Shown here one piece after another: positions 1-24,659 of a stretch of 64,000 nucleotides of DNA (position 1 is the stretch's first letter; the number at the start of each line of letters is the position of its first letter). Where the stretch lies: positions 4,662,501-4,726,500 of the forward strand of contig CM028925.1 of NCBI GenBank assembly GCA_016801845.1, read 5' to 3'. Made by a program: the position numbers and the translations under genes. The stretch is from Polydactylus sextarius. Its lineage: Eukaryota; Chordata; Actinopteri; Polynemidae. Under the pieces are notes generated by a model that was not told the origin of the DNA, did no database searches, and was given only the letters and a program-made list of their open reading frames with translations.

Positions 1-98
1 AGACTAGACTGCTTCAGACCCGTCCCGTTAGAGGAACTGGACTCTCTCCCGACTCTGGACCCGGACCTGAGCCGCGGACCTGTTAGACCCGTTGAACA
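1..98 (+). other. ackr3: 5' UTR exon of ackr3 (partial at window edge)
   Basis: The first bases end in a good donor (GAACA then GTGAGT, GT at 99-100). A pyrimidine-rich acceptor at 1570-1571 opens the coding exon, giving an intron of about 1.47 kb. ACKR3 genes in other vertebrates have this plan of one non-coding exon followed by one exon carrying the whole CDS. The left end of the exon is not visible. Confidence 0.55.
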
Positions 99-1593
99 GT
101 GAGTCATTTTTTCTAATGTGTCAACGCTGCTTTGAGACGTTGGCTGACCCGTAGACCACCGTGTGAGCCCAGACTCCGTGGGACAGAGTCCGGATCGCAG
201 GTTTCTGAGGCTCAGAGCAGCGGCTACGGGTCGTAGGAAGATAGTGAATGTTTGTCAGTGATCGGTGATGTTGTTTGTGATGTTCGGCATATAAATAGCA
301 CAGCAGACATTTTTTAATGCGACTGAATTTCTGCTTGAATTAGCAGATTCACGACGAGCCGAGCCCAGCTGTGACGGATTAATAACGTTTGAGCCGAGTT
401 ATAAACTGGTGTTTACATGGACGAAGGTGCGGTGATGTTTGATGAAACGTGAACCGAATTGCAGAGTGAGTCTTATTTGTTTTGCAGAAGTATTAAAAGC
501 TGCGTTATAAACCGTAAAGTCCGCTGATAAAAACAGATTAATTTTAATGTGGATATTATCTGAGCGGGGTTCGGCGCGTGGTGTAAGTAGACATCAGAAG
601 CTACTGAGACAGAAGTGAAACATCAGAAAACATGTTCAGGTCGAACAGTAAATCTTCCCATGATGGTGAATAGTTAGAGCTTTGTTCTTTCACTGTGTGT
701 GAGTGAGTGAGAGGGAGAGACACTTTACCCCGGGTCAGAGGTCAGGGGTCAGGGGTTAGGCTCTGGTGGTTTATGGTCTTTGTAGTACCACTGGGACCCA
801 CAGTTCATTACCGCAAAGTTGCAGCTCTAACCTGCAGGATTAAATCACATCACTTACATCACTTATTATCAATCATTCATTGCCGATAACTTTGATAATT
901 GAGAAACTCAGCATGTGACGTGGTTTTATTTGAATAAACTAAGGTTTCAACTCTGACCGGAGCTGTGTCTCATTGTTTCAGCTCCACAGTAAACTTTTAT
1001 TGTGAAGGCCGCGACCCTTCAGTGTAAAGTGTCCTGTGGAGTTTTTCTGTTCAAGTGAGGAGCAGTGAAACTCCTCCTCCTCCTCCCGCCGCAGGTTCAT
1101 GTTTGATCATAGGGAGAATGGGGACGGGGGGTCATTATCCATCTCGACAAAAGGAAGCGATCAAACGTCGTTTCAGCTCATTATCGACCATCAGGACATA
1201 AAATGTTATTATGGGATGTCGAGGCAGGAACAGCTTCATCTTTGTTCGGCTGATTTACACCCTGACGGAAGCTCTGTGGACACACATGGTGCTCGTCCTC
1301 TTCAGAGGGTCTTCGTCCATCTGTCGTCGCACTCACAGTGAGCGGCATTTACGACCCAACACCACAGACAGACTGTTGACACTGTCGGTCAATGATTGTC
1401 GTTTATCAATAATCAACAATCTGTCCAGCTGTTCAGAATCATTATCCAATAAATAAAGATTTTAGTTATTGACTGGTGGTTTAATTCCACTTTGTACATT
1501 TGAAATATTTTCTTTTTGTTCACTTATAACTTTGAATGTTGCACTGACTTGTCTCTTCTATTGCTCTCCAGGTGAACGGTCGACGTTGGCATC

Positions 1594-2697
1594 ATGAGTC
1601 TGAGCTCCAGTGACCTCACCGAGCTCCTGGAGGTGTGGGAGGAGCTAAACCTGACGGCCGCTGACCACAACTTGTCGCACGTGGAGACGCTGCTGTGTTC
1701 AGGTGTCATCGGCCACACTGCCTTCCTCCGCATCCTCTCCGTCCTCTACATCTTCATCTTCCTGGTGGGACTCGCCGCCAATGCCCTGGTGATCTGGGTG
1801 AACCTGCGATCCGACAGGAACCGCTATGAGACGCACCTGTACATCCTGAACCTGGCGGTGGCCGACTTGAGCGTTGTCGCCACGCTGCCGGTGTGGGTGA
1901 CGTCGCTTCTGCAGGGCGGCCGCTGGCCATTCAGCGAGGCCGTCTGTAAACTTACACACCTGATCTTCAGCATTAACCTCTTCAGCAGCATCTTCTTCCT
2001 CGCCTGCATGAGCGTCGACCGCTACCTGTCCGTCAGGCTGCAGGGCGACGCCCCCGACAGCCGCAAGAAAAAGGTGGTGCGACGGCTGATCTGCATTCTG
2101 GTTTGGCTCGTGGCACTGGCAGCTTCCATTCCTGACACCTACTTCCTGCAGGCCGTTAAGTCGCTGCACCTCAACGGCGCCGTCTGTCGGTCAGTTTACC
2201 CGTCCGACAACCCAAGGGACTGGATGCTTGGCATCCAGCTTAGCTTCTTTATCTTGGGCTTTGCCATCCCCTTCCCTGTCATCACCATCTTCTACCTGCT
2301 CCTGGTGGTGGTGATCCCTTCCAGCTCAGACCAGGAACGTCGCGTGAGCCAGCGGATCATCCTCAGCTACATCGTGGTCTTCCTGGTGTGCTGGCTGCCA
2401 TTCCACGCCGTCGTCCTGCTGGACACGCTGTCGCTGCTCCACGTCCTGCCCTTCAGCTGCCGGTTGGAGAACTTCCTGGACGTGGCGTTGCACCTGACGC
2501 AGTGCATCTCTCTGATCCACTGCTGCATCAACCCCATCCTCTACAACTTCCTGAACAGGAACTATCGGTATGACCTCATGAAGGCCTTCATATTCAAGTA
2601 CTCCACAAAGACCGGGCTCGCTAGGCTCATTGACTCTTCTAACGCGTCCGAGACCGAGTACTCAGCAGCAACGACGGACAACAGTGTCCCAATGTGA
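1594..2697 (+). CDS. ackr3: Atypical chemokine receptor 3 (CXCR7)
   Basis: This is a 367-residue seven-transmembrane receptor in a single coding exon, the usual length for ACKR3. The family binds CXCL12 and CXCL11, signals through arrestin rather than G protein, and scavenges chemokine at the cell surface. Seen here: N-glycosylation sites at N19 and N26, an extracellular Cys35, the TM3 Cys118, DRYLSV at 142-147, a TM6 CWLPFH motif, NPILY in TM7, and the ACKR3-like tail segment NRNYRYDLMKAFIFKYS. The tail is close to the human receptor and ends in a Ser/Thr-rich stretch suited to arrestin binding. The ATG lies 22 bases into the exon after the acceptor at 1571. Which teleost copy (a or b) this is cannot be decided from the window. 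Confidence 0.95.
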   Translation: MSLSSSDLTELLEVWEELNLTAADHNLSHVETLLCSGVIGHTAFLRILSVLYIFIFLVGLAANALVIWVNLRSDRNRYETHLYILNLAVADLSVVATLPVWVTSLLQGGRWPFSEAVCKLTHLIFSINLFSSIFFLACMSVDRYLSVRLQGDAPDSRKKKVVRRLICILVWLVALAASIPDTYFLQAVKSLHLNGAVCRSVYPSDNPRDWMLGIQLSFFILGFAIPFPVITIFYLLLVVVIPSSSDQERRVSQRIILSYIVVFLVCWLPFHAVVLLDTLSLLHVLPFSCRLENFLDVALHLTQCISLIHCCINPILYNFLNRNYRYDLMKAFIFKYSTKTGLARLIDSSNASETEYSAATTDNSVPM

Positions 2698-3119
2698 AGT
2701 CTTGCAGGGTGTCTTCCACGTGTCCAGAACCACAATCCAACAAATTCCTGAACAAGATCACCAAGACGCTGCCATTGGGTTTATGATACCGACCACGCCT
2801 CAGCGTCTCCACCAGAACATAGAAACACCCCAAACTAAGACTTGCATATTAAAAAGTTTTACGTTTGGGGACATGTTCTGGGATTTGTACTAAAAGGACT
2901 TTCAATGTCTTGTGGAGGGGACCGCAGCCAAGTTGGGACCAGTATCGTAGGACAAGATCCTGATCTTTCCTGGAGTTATGGTTCATAAAGACTTGCGAAA
3001 GACGTAGTTCAGGTTCAGGACCTCTGAACCTTTTTCGGGACTGTTTGACAAAAGTCTGTGGACAGCTGTTCATTCCAACGACAAGGCATTCAAAAACCAG
3101 TAGGAATATTATATTCTGT

Positions 3120-3440
3120 CAGTATGTTTATGTTCTATTTTTTGTGTTTTAGTTCAGATATACAGAACAACAAACAAATAGATAGTAAATGTTCATAATA
3201 TAAACACATAAAAGAAATAAAACTTTTAACCACACGCCACCTCAACAGGTGAAACCAGAAAAACAAGTAGAGACACTATGTTTATATTTTGTCAATATGT
3301 TTACATCTGTTTGTTAGTGTTTATCTGTTGTTTTCATTTCTCATCACGCTGTTGTTCTTAGTTTATAGATCTACAGAACAGCAGTCAAATAAATAGTAAA
3401 CAGTTTACAATATAAACACATCAAAGAAATATAACTTTGT
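3120..3440 (+). repeat. Direct duplication in the ackr3 3' region
   Basis: The stretch around 3120-3232 and the stretch around 3290-3438 are diverged direct copies. Both run from a TATGTTTA start through an ACAGAACA block, an AATAGTAAA-like block and a TATAAACACAT block to AAGAAATA. The first copy contains an AATAAA signal at 3215-3220 that could end the ackr3 transcript. Confidence 0.6.
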
Positions 3441-3449
3441 CTTTTTTTG

Positions 3450-6390
3450 TCTTTCATAAAATAAAATTAAAAGTGAAAACTCAACATGTGGTACTTTGTC
3501 GAGTCGGACTGATTTTGAAACTTGCGGATTACGACAAGTTTGAGTTTTTGTCTATGACACTGTACCTGAGTCTGATCCTCGTTCCATCCTGTCCCAGCCT
3601 GTTGAGACCGTCTCTGTTTCTGTCCGGTCCAGGTGTTTTGTTTTGTTTTTGTTTTCCTCAACAGGTGTGACCGCCTCAATCACAGAGTGTGAAATGACAA
3701 GGAGACGCCACTCTGACTCAGAAACCTGAACCCTCCCACCCTGTCAGAGGACAGGTGAGCCCACCAGCAAAACAGAGGGACGGGGGGGAGGGTGATGAGG
3801 AAATAACAGACAGCGGGCGCAGGCAGACAGTCACAGACAGTGAGCGCCTCTTCATTAAAACTCAGTGGGTTAAGTGGGGAAAATTTGCACTTGGGTCTGC
3901 TGTGTCAGGGACAAAAGGTGGATCTGAGCGTGTTGAGTAGCGAGTTGTGTTTCCATGGTGACCAGTCCAGCTCCAGGCCTCAGAGCATGCTGGGAATAAA
4001 GAAGGTCTGAATGAGAAACAGGTAGTGAATGCTGCACTCTGATTGGCTCTCGGCTGGGACAGACCGATAACCATGGAAACAGGACGGATGTTACATTGAA
4101 GGACCCCTGGAGTTCTCTCAAGGACTCCAAGAACTCCTCTCAGATGTCCCACGAAGCTCTTTAAACAAACATTGAATATGTTCAAGGACCACCGTGGCCT
4201 GTTCCAGGATGCCTTATAACTCATCACAGATCCTTGGAAGCTCTTCAAGGTCCTGCTGGTACCCATAAGGACCCTTGAACTTTCTCCAGGACCTCCTTCT
4301 ATCTTCTGAAGAACCACGTAAACGTCATAAATGTCAACCATTTTAAGCTCCTCTTGAATGTTTCAAGGATCCCTGGAAAAAGTGTTTGGCTTTCCAGAAC
4401 ACTCAAGAACCCCAGATACTCCTTGTGGTGTTAAATATTAAATGCATAAATTAAATTAAAAGTCTGAGTTTTAGCAGCAAACTTGTTTCTCGTTAACTTG
4501 TTTGTTACTTCACTAAATTTTTTCTCACCAAACTGACAAACTGGTTCACACTGCACAGCCACAGAATCTGTGGTACCACCCCCTCCTCCACCCCCCACCC
4601 CCACTGCGTGTGGTCTTGTTTTTCTGTCTTTGTGAGGACTGTTTGGCTTCAGCCGCTGGAATGTGTGAGGTGAATGAGGGTCCTCACAAGTAGACCAGTA
4701 CCAGCGTGTGTGTGTGTTTGTGCCCTGATTGGCACTAATCACGTCCTGGAATATAGTCAAGGACTTCTCAAAACACCTCCAGGACCTTGAGTGTCCCTTA
4801 AACTGGAAACGTGGAAACAAGTGTTTCAAATACCCTTTTGAATATGATCAAGGATTTTTAGAACCACTTGGAACTTTTTGAAACAGTGTGTGAGCTGTGA
4901 CCTTTGACCCCGAGCTGAGGTCGTGTTTACCTTCAGGAGGCGCTGTGCCACATTCCTCTCACTGTCTCCATGGTTACGGCCACCGTGCAGCCAGGTTGGC
5001 TGAGAGCAGCAGATCAGCTGTTCGTGTGTTTACAGAGAAATGTTTTGTCAGAGCAAAATATTAAAATAAGAAACAATAAATGACAAATATAAAGAGCTGA
5101 GAAATCTCACCGTGGTTTGTTTACTGACATCAGTCTCAATGGTTTACAGGTTTCACCTGGAAGCAGTGCACGCTGGGAAGTGTGATGAGGATTTTATTCT
5201 CCAGGACCAGGAGGAGGTAGAGTTACTGACTGAACACTGCCCTCCAGTGGAAGAACAGCAGCGTGTCAGACTGAGTGTCCTCACTTTTTTTTTTTTTAAT
5301 TCAGACACACTGACTTTGTTGACACTGTTGGATTCCGTTCTTTCCATCAGAACAACCAGTTCCGCTGTTGTTCCACAGCATCATTTTCTACGCAACCAGG
5401 GTCACATGATGTCAAATGCCTCCATTCACAGACTCAATTAAACTGAGGCCATGTTGTTGTTGTTGTTTTGCCTTTGTTTTGTTGTTGAGTGTGAGTGGTT
5501 GTCTGTCTGTATGTGTTGACCCTGTGGCACACTGGCTACCTATCCAGTGAACTCCGCCCACAGTGAGATGGGATTGGCCCTAATTCCTTTTTAGTTGTTT
5601 TTCTACTTCTCTTGTTGTTGTTGTGTTTTTCTCTCGTTACCGTTGTTCTAGTTATTCTCTTGTTGCTTTTCTATGTCTTCTCTTGTTGTTGTTCTCTTGT
5701 TGTTATTGTTCTGCTTCTTCATTTGTTGTTTTTTCTACATCTTCTCTTGTTAGTTTCTTGTTCTCTTGTTACAGTTGTTTTACTTCTCTTGTTTTTATTC
5801 TTCTCCTGTTGTTGTTTTTCCTCTTGTTATTTTCTTGATTTTCTTCTTCCCTTGTTGTCATTGTTCTGCTCCTTTTGTTTTTTCTTCTTCTCTTGTTGTT
5901 GTTGTTGTTTTTCTTCTCCTCTTGTTGTTTTGTTGTTGTTTTTCTTCTCCTCTTGTTGTTGTTATTCACACCCGGACTCTAAGCTTTTCCACGAAGCTGA
6001 AGTTGATGCAGCACATGATGGACACACTGCCGCTGTTGGGTAACACACACAGACACAGATATTACAACACACACAGGAACATTTTGAGCCAAAGGTCGAG
6101 TCACATGACGCGGTCACATGACGGCAGCGTGTGATTTTGGGGAAACAGGTGGAGGTGAACGAGTTCATCCTCTCCATGTAAACACACTTCACGCAACATG
6201 TTATTGGTTGTCTCTGCAGCCATGAGGGGGTGTGTTTGTTCTCACAGAAAAGGCCAGGCGGTGTTGGGGGGGTGGTTGGCTGATCCTCAGTAAGGCATGT
6301 GCAGCAGCAGGAGGGGCTGCTGGGAGTCTATTTTCTCCGAATCAGTGTGACAAACAGCCGGGCATGGGAGGGGGTCGTGTGTCCCTCCCT
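3450..6390. other. Intergenic DNA between ackr3 and the MuRF gene
   Basis: I see no convincing gene here. Bases 4081-4420 hold a degenerate repeat built on AAGGACC/CTTGGA-like words, with related text near 4740-4880. Bases 5585-5965 are a pyrimidine-rich tract of CTT and GTT runs that produces long but meaningless open frames. Confidence 0.6.
5585..5965. repeat. Low-complexity CTT/GTT pyrimidine tract
   Basis: About 380 bases consist mainly of TTCTTCTCTTGTTGTTGTT-like units on the plus strand. The open frames here give only runs of Leu, Phe, Ser, Cys and Val, or Lys and Asn on the other strand, so they are repeat artefacts. Confidence 0.85.
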
Positions 6391-6395
6391 AGGGG

Positions 6396-6402
6396 TATAA
6401 AG
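6396..6402 (+). promoter_or_regulatory. TATA box of the MuRF-type gene
   Basis: TATAAAG lies 74 bases upstream of the ATG, preceded by a G-rich stretch. With no intron upstream of the ATG, this fits a compact tissue-specific promoter with transcription starting near 6425-6430. An E-box (CATGTG) lies at about 6297. Confidence 0.7.
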
Positions 6403-6469
6403 ACCGGGAGCTTCAGACTGCGGCAGACAAAAATAAAGCACACAGAAGGACACAGACCAAAGGATAAGC

Positions 6470-7480
6470 ATGGACATTGAGACCGGTCAAGTGGTGCGTC
6501 CTTTTAGCGCCATGGAGAATCTTGAGAAGCAGTTGAGCTGCCCCATTTGCCTTGATATGTTCACCAAACCTGTGGTGATCCTGCCATGCCAGCACAACCT
6601 TTGCCGCGGCTGCGCCAACGACCTCTATGAGTCCAAGAACCCTTACCACTACTCCGGAGGGACCTTCCGATGCCCCACCTGCCGCTTCGAGGTGGTGCTG
6701 GACCGGCACGGTGTGTACGGGCTGCAGAGGAACCTGCTGGTTGAGAACATCATCGATATTTACAAGCAGCAGCAGGAAAACCAGGGGAGCCATGAAGACA
6801 AACCCCCTCTGAAGGACAAGGACGCCAAGGAGCCCAAGTGTAAGGAACACGAGGACGAACACATCAACATCTACTGCGTCACCTGCCAGATGCCCACCTG
6901 CTCCATGTGCAAGGTGTTCGGGCAACACAAAGACTGCGAGGTGGCACCGCTGCACACCGTCTACCAGAGCCAGAAAGACGAGCTGCGCAACGCTGTCGAA
7001 CAGCTGGCTACCGCCAACAGCTGCGTCCAGGCTGTGATGTCCCAAATGGACCAGACCTGCCAGCTGATCCGGGACAACGGGGAGCTGCAGAGGAGGCAAC
7101 TGGGCGAGAACGTCGACCTCCTGCACGCCATCCTGGAAGAGAAGAAGACTCTGCTGATGGATCGGATTGACCACGAGGCACAGGACAAAGTGACAGCCCT
7201 GCGAGCGCTCATCGAACGCTACCGGCAGCAGCTACAGCTCAGCAATCAGCTGCAGGAGAAGCTGACAAAGAGCTTGCAGAGCTCCGGCGCCGCCGAGTTC
7301 CTCCTCACAGCCAAACAGCTGCAGGAAGAGGCCCATCAGGCAGCGAGAGTGGAGCAGCTGGAGAAGCCAGAGCCTGGATACGAGAGCATGGAACACCTGA
7401 ACCTGGACACGGACCACATGGTCGCACTGCTTGCTAGCATGGACTTCAGACAGGACAACGGTGAAGACGAGCAGGATTGA
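6470..7480 (+). CDS. Intronless muscle RING-finger (MuRF/TRIM63-like) E3 ubiquitin ligase
   Basis: The gene encodes 336 residues without an intron. In order: a C3HC4 RING (C24, C27, C40, H42, C45, C48, C68, C71); the MuRF signature HGVYGLQRNLLVENIIDIYK after the RING; a B-box 2 (C124, H127, C136, C139, C144, C147, H153, H162); a coiled coil at about 165-290; a COS-box-like region; and an acidic tail. MuRF proteins (TRIM63, TRIM55, TRIM54) sit at the sarcomere and ubiquitinate muscle proteins. Those three genes are multi-exon in mammals, so this may be the fish-specific MuRF relative called trim101, or a retrocopy that gained a promoter. The TATA box and intact frame argue for a working gene. 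The family call is firm; the paralog is not. Confidence 0.9.
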   Translation: MDIETGQVVRPFSAMENLEKQLSCPICLDMFTKPVVILPCQHNLCRGCANDLYESKNPYHYSGGTFRCPTCRFEVVLDRHGVYGLQRNLLVENIIDIYKQQQENQGSHEDKPPLKDKDAKEPKCKEHEDEHINIYCVTCQMPTCSMCKVFGQHKDCEVAPLHTVYQSQKDELRNAVEQLATANSCVQAVMSQMDQTCQLIRDNGELQRRQLGENVDLLHAILEEKKTLLMDRIDHEAQDKVTALRALIERYRQQLQLSNQLQEKLTKSLQSSGAAEFLLTAKQLQEEAHQAARVEQLEKPEPGYESMEHLNLDTDHMVALLASMDFRQDNGEDEQD

Positions 7481-7499
7481 GTCTAAAGGGGACAATACA

Positions 7500-7620
7500 G
7501 TGGACAGATGTGTCAAAGGACAGATGTGTCAGAGGACAAGCATGTTGGAGGACAGACATGTTGGATAACAGACCTTCCAAAGGACAGGCGTGTTAGAGGA
7601 CAGACATGTTGGAGGACGCT
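7500..7620 (+). repeat. 16-bp minisatellite in the MuRF 3' UTR
   Basis: About seven imperfect tandem copies of a 16-base unit like AGGACAGACATGTTGG begin about 20 bases after the stop codon. The array lies within the predicted transcript. Confidence 0.8.
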
Positions 7621-7808
7621 AATGTCAGGGAGAAAAGACGGAGCAGTGAAGCTGCTGCCGTCTTTTCAGGGATGTGTGGAGACGTGGAGGTTTTTTTTAC
7701 TGGTTTTTATATATATTTTTTTGTATTCGCGGGACGTTTTAAAATTTCTCGTGTTTTGTCTCTGTGAAACTGAAAACTTGAAACTGCTGTGACGTCTCTG
7801 AAGGTGTG

Positions 7809-7814
7809 AATAAA
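7809..7814 (+). terminator. Polyadenylation signal of the MuRF gene
   Basis: AATAAA occurs about 330 bases after the stop codon, followed by a T-rich stretch. This is the best candidate for the 3' end of the transcript. Confidence 0.6.
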
Positions 7815-7829
7815 GTTTTAATTTGGTTG

Positions 7830-10640
7830 TTGACACTGTATTCCTCCCCCCCTCATTTCTCAAGGACAAAACAACAAAAAAGCAAAACAAAATCACAAAT
7901 GACAACAAAACAAACAAAGACAACAAATAAAATTGGTCACATAAAACCAACAAACAGGAAAAAACTTAAAAAAAACAACATCTGGACTTTCTGCTGAGTC
8001 GCTACTGTAAATGTCTGACAGTGTGATAGTCTGACAGTTTAGATTTATTTCAGTTCTCGGGGACTCTCCCAGACTCTCAGCATCTGTTTTTGGCAGCACA
8101 TGTTTTCCTATATTTACCGAGGTCAGTGAATGCACCCTGGCCTTGTTTAGTCGTCTGTTGATATTTATACCATGAGGAGAGGCGACGGAAATAGATGTGT
8201 TAAAGGGGTTTTTTTTTTTTTTTTTTTTTCTTCTGGGGTGTGTGTGTGTGTGTGTGTGTGGAGGGGGCCTAGTGTTTCAGAGAGAGTGACCCAGCTGGAC
8301 TGAGGCATGCTGGGAAACAGACAGGGGCTGTCCACAGAGGACGGAGAGGTCGACCACATCACACTCAGCACCTGATAAGAGCCTGATAACCACACACTGA
8401 CACACTTTACTAAAAAAACACCTGTTATGACCATTGACGACATCGCTGTGGATGACTTCGATCTGAATAAGGTGCTGGTTTACTGATTTTGGTTTTTGGA
8501 TGCCAGCTCTGGTCTGCGGTCCTCCCGGATCTGGATCATTTGAAAGTCGTCCAAGTCTTGACTCAGAGGTTTGAAGTGTGAATGAGATCCTGGACTTGGC
8601 TCACACAGAAACCAGATCCAGACTGGGAGTCTTTAATTAGACTGCATGACAAAGGATGGAGGGAACTGAGCCAGCGAGGTCGACCTCTCTAACCTGAGTC
8701 CACCAGACACCAAACCTGCAGACAGACTGGTAAAGTCCAAATACACTGAGACGGAACCAGAATCATCTCATCAAAGTCCAAACCTCATCAGTTTGGGTCT
8801 GAATATGAAACCTGATCCAGAACGTGACATTTTCAGACCCTCTTCTGACCCGGTCCACGTGGTCCTGCATCTTAGAGAGGCTGGAGGTTTTCAGTAACAC
8901 ATCCTGTCCGAACATGTTGGACTTTTAAGTGCTGAGTCTTTATGTCTTTGAGTTGTTTTAGTTTGGTGTCCACGTGTCTCAGCTGCAGTTTGTCATTGCC
9001 TCATATTTCACACAAAGATATATATATAAATACCGGTGACCCCCCCTCCAACTCAACGTGCACGGGACATGAAGGATCACAGTTTCTCTCAGTTAAATAT
9101 AACCACAGTGAGCAGGGCTGAGACTGAAGGGCAACAACACCAAATGACATTAATGTGGCTCTGATGTCCAAACATACAATAATCACTGTGACACTGATCA
9201 TCTGTTATCATGAGAACCGTCACTGGTTCACGTTGTGTATCCCTGAAGCAAACCTTACATAAAGAACAGACTCCTGTCGTTGTCCTGGATTCACTCACCA
9301 CCAGACATTGATATGTTGTATGACTTTAATATAGAGCATCATGGTTGGTCCCCACCCCTGCAATCTCTGACGCCATCACACCAACCAGTACAACCCACCA
9401 ATACACTGATATCCCACCTGCTGATCCATCACAGGACAGACATCAACCCAACCACCAATCACCATTGGAGGAGAATAAACAAAGCCCCGCATCCCCGCCC
9501 CTACATTCAGTTTCTAGATCACATTAGTAAGTCAGAGTCTGGTTGCTATGCTGTGACATCACAGCACGTGTTATTGTGGTTGGCGGTCTCAGCAGAAACG
9601 CCCCCACGTTTCTCAGTCATCTTGTACACCTCCTGTGTTCTGATGCAAGAAACCAGAGCACCAGTTTGTGTTAACAGAAGCGATGAGAACCAATCAGAGA
9701 GAGAGAGTCAATGATCAGTATCCTCATGTGCTCATTGATGAGGATTCAATCACAGACTGCAGCCCATGAGAAGTCCTGGAAACAAACATGGCCATGCCCA
9801 CCCCTCTGTCATGAGAGAAGAAACATGATGGTTGGAGCTGGGTCCATGCAGACCAACACCTGTTTGAGGCCTGGTACCCCAGACCTCAAACCTGAACCAG
9901 AGGAACGTGAACGGAAAGTTGAACAGTCAAGAAAGGACAACATCAAGACTCTGCTGGTCCCATCCGACCTGGTCTGACCTGGTGCAGGCCGGTCTGGCCC
10001 AGTCTGACCAGGCCTGATGAAGACTCAGTTTTAGTTCAGGTTCGGAAGAAAACGGCAACCCCTGATGCTGGAGATGATGTACTACACATCATCTGGGTGG
10101 AGGAGCTGAATGTTGATGAGGCAGATGTGATGTTAGCTTGATCACACCTGGACAGCCAGGCGGGCAGGGTTTACCACACCAGGACCAGGTCTCAGGATCA
10201 GTTTGAATCATCAAAAGTAAAAACCAGATAAAGACCATGATCCCCAACCTGTGCGACTGTGCCAACAGATGTCAGGGACATTGATTATTCATTATCAATC
10301 ACCTGAAGGTGATGAAATAATAAATAAGTCCAAGGTTTCAATGATCTGACAAAAGGAAACATGTCTCTAGAAAACTCCTGATTTGCACTGATTTTCAATA
10401 GTCTTAGTAGACCCGGGTCTGGACAGAAATGTAGACTCCACCTCAGCGCTGCAGGTGTTATGACTCTACAATCACCGATCGATCATGATCCAACAGATTT
10501 TGTTTCTTCAGATTCTGGTTTTGGTTTGTTTTCAGGGGGCAGACTGAGGCGTTAACTCCACCCGCCTGGTGCCGCATGTAGAGTGAAATCAAGCGCTGCT
10601 GCGGTTTTCTGCTCAGATGTGATCGTCGGCACCGACTGTT
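7830..10640. other. Intergenic DNA between the MuRF gene and lrrfip1
   Basis: The two flanking genes converge here. The stretch contains a T run at 8209-8229 followed by a TG microsatellite at 8238-8260. I found no exon-like stretch with a recognisable product. Confidence 0.55.
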
Positions 10641-10656
10641 CCCGGAACAATCCGGG

Positions 10657-22706
<12,050 letters not shown>

Positions 22707-23792
22707 GGTTCCGGTGTTCGGGAGTGGGGTGTCTCTGGGTCTGGATTCTCTTCCCGTCTGGACTTCAGAAGTCCATAATCCTGGAGGTTCCCGGATGATC
22801 CAAGGTACCGCACCCAAGCGGTTCTGGATCCTGTGTATCAGTCTGTCTGATAAATCGATTTCCGTTAACGGTCACCGGGCGGTCATCCTACCTGAGCTAG
22901 CTAACGCTGCTAACGCAGCTAACGTTAGCTCCCGGTGTCAAAGTCACTACCGGGAATCTGTAACAGCGTCCAGATAGATACACTGGCCCTCGTCAGAACC
23001 GGCTGCGGTGTCGTTGTCGCTGTCTCCGCCAGTCACCGCGTTAATCCGCTGCTGACGTCTTCAATCTCGACAGTAACGACGTGGTGTCGGTTCATCCGGG
23101 ACCGTAAAGCACACAGGCGTGGGCCAGGTGAGCCGCAGGTGGGCCGGTACCGTGAACGCATCCCGACACGACGCACCGCAGTGAGCAGCGAGGGGGCGGG
23201 GGAGAGGCTTTTATTGTGGAGGAGGATGCTCGCGCGTCAAGGTACAACATTTTTATACAGACGGAACTTGGATTTTCACAATAAAACAACGTCAATACGA
23301 ATCGGGTTTTTATTTTTCCAATGAAAAATACTCAATAATAAGCTCTGAGGGCTTTGTCTGCTCTACACAATGTGACAAAATTTACAAGGTTTTTATTGAA
23401 CATAATAATGTTTACATTTATCAAATATACTTTCATTACACATACATATTTGATAAATGTTTCATTTAACATTAATATAATTTAGCCAATAATTTAACCT
23501 CTTTAAATTATACACATCAATAAATGTATACATAATAAATTAACTGCTTTCTCTGGAGCGTCGTGCGATATCGCTGCTTTAATTTTGAAATTCACCGCCG
23601 GAAGTCACTGGGCTCTGTTTAAAGACCTTATTGTTGTTTTCATCCGCAGAGACATGTGACCGCACCAGAGTAAAGCTCAATCTATGCGCAACCGTACTTC
23701 CGATTAAATATTTCAAAATAAAGACACCAAGTTGAATGACGCTTTTTTTTTAAAGACGACTGACTCAGCGTATTGGAAAAGAAATGACAATT

Positions 23793-23827
<35 letters not shown>
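23793..23827. repeat. (TTG)n trinucleotide repeat
   Basis: About 11 TTG units lie in intergenic DNA. Confidence 0.9.
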
Positions 23828-23831
<4 letters not shown>

Positions 23832-24659
23832 AACACGAATGTTTTATCTTTAATTGTAAAGTTTAAAGTGAATAAACATGAAAACAAACAATAAAATGTT
23901 TTTGAGGAACAGTACACTCCCACAGTGTCGATTGTTGTTTTATTAACCAGATGTTGTCATAATCACACATCATTCATTTCTAATCAATAAACATCCAAAA
24001 TCTTCCAAATGTCAAACATCAGTAATACTCTGCCTCGGATCAGCTGCAGATTCGATTGATCGTGTCATTTATTGAACAACACATTTCCAGATAAATAGAT
24101 AAAATGTATTGATTGATCGTATCAGCTGAAACAAATCAAGTTTAAGATCAGTGACCTGGCATAAAATGTCAGTTTAAGTTTTTGTCTATATTTTCTATCA
24201 ATAAATAAAAGTGATAATTAAATATAACACTTTAAAATAATATATTTAATAACATGTTACTTTAGAATGTTTTAAATTTGGTGTCTTATTTTTAATTCCT
24301 ACACTTTTGTGAGTAGCTTATGGAGAATTTATGAAAAAGAATTCATTGTACATTTTATGTTTTGCAGATAAAATATTGTGGATATTGTTTATTTAGTTCA
24401 TTTTTGTTCATTTTACTTTATGGATAAATTTATGGACCCAGTCTGTATCATAAATGTCACCTGTGCTCCAATGAGTCTTGGGATAGGTTGGGCTGGGTCC
24501 AACCTTTGCAGCCTGTGTTTCTCATGAAAATAAAGCTGAATTTGTCGTCCACATTTAAAGGAGCCTTCAAATTGAGACAGCCTGATCACGACCTTTTGAT
24601 GAATCCAGTTCAGGACTCCTGAAAGTGAGTCCTGAACTAGTCTGAGTCAGGTCCTCTAG

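Noticed and set aside
1699..2169. 156-codon minus-strand frame inside ackr3
   Set aside because: Antisense shadow of the receptor exon, with no recognisable product.
5612..6134. Hydrophobic open frames rich in Leu, Phe and Cys
   Set aside because: They come from the CTT/GTT low-complexity tract and have no splice or family support.
6413..7174. 253-codon open frame on the minus strand across the MuRF gene
   Set aside because: It is a shadow of the GC-rich coding exon on the other strand; the plus-strand RING and B-box are unambiguous.
9280..9977. Plus-strand frames in the MuRF to lrrfip1 gap
   Set aside because: Composition is repeat-like and rich in Pro, Thr and His, with no conserved motif and no splice or promoter context.
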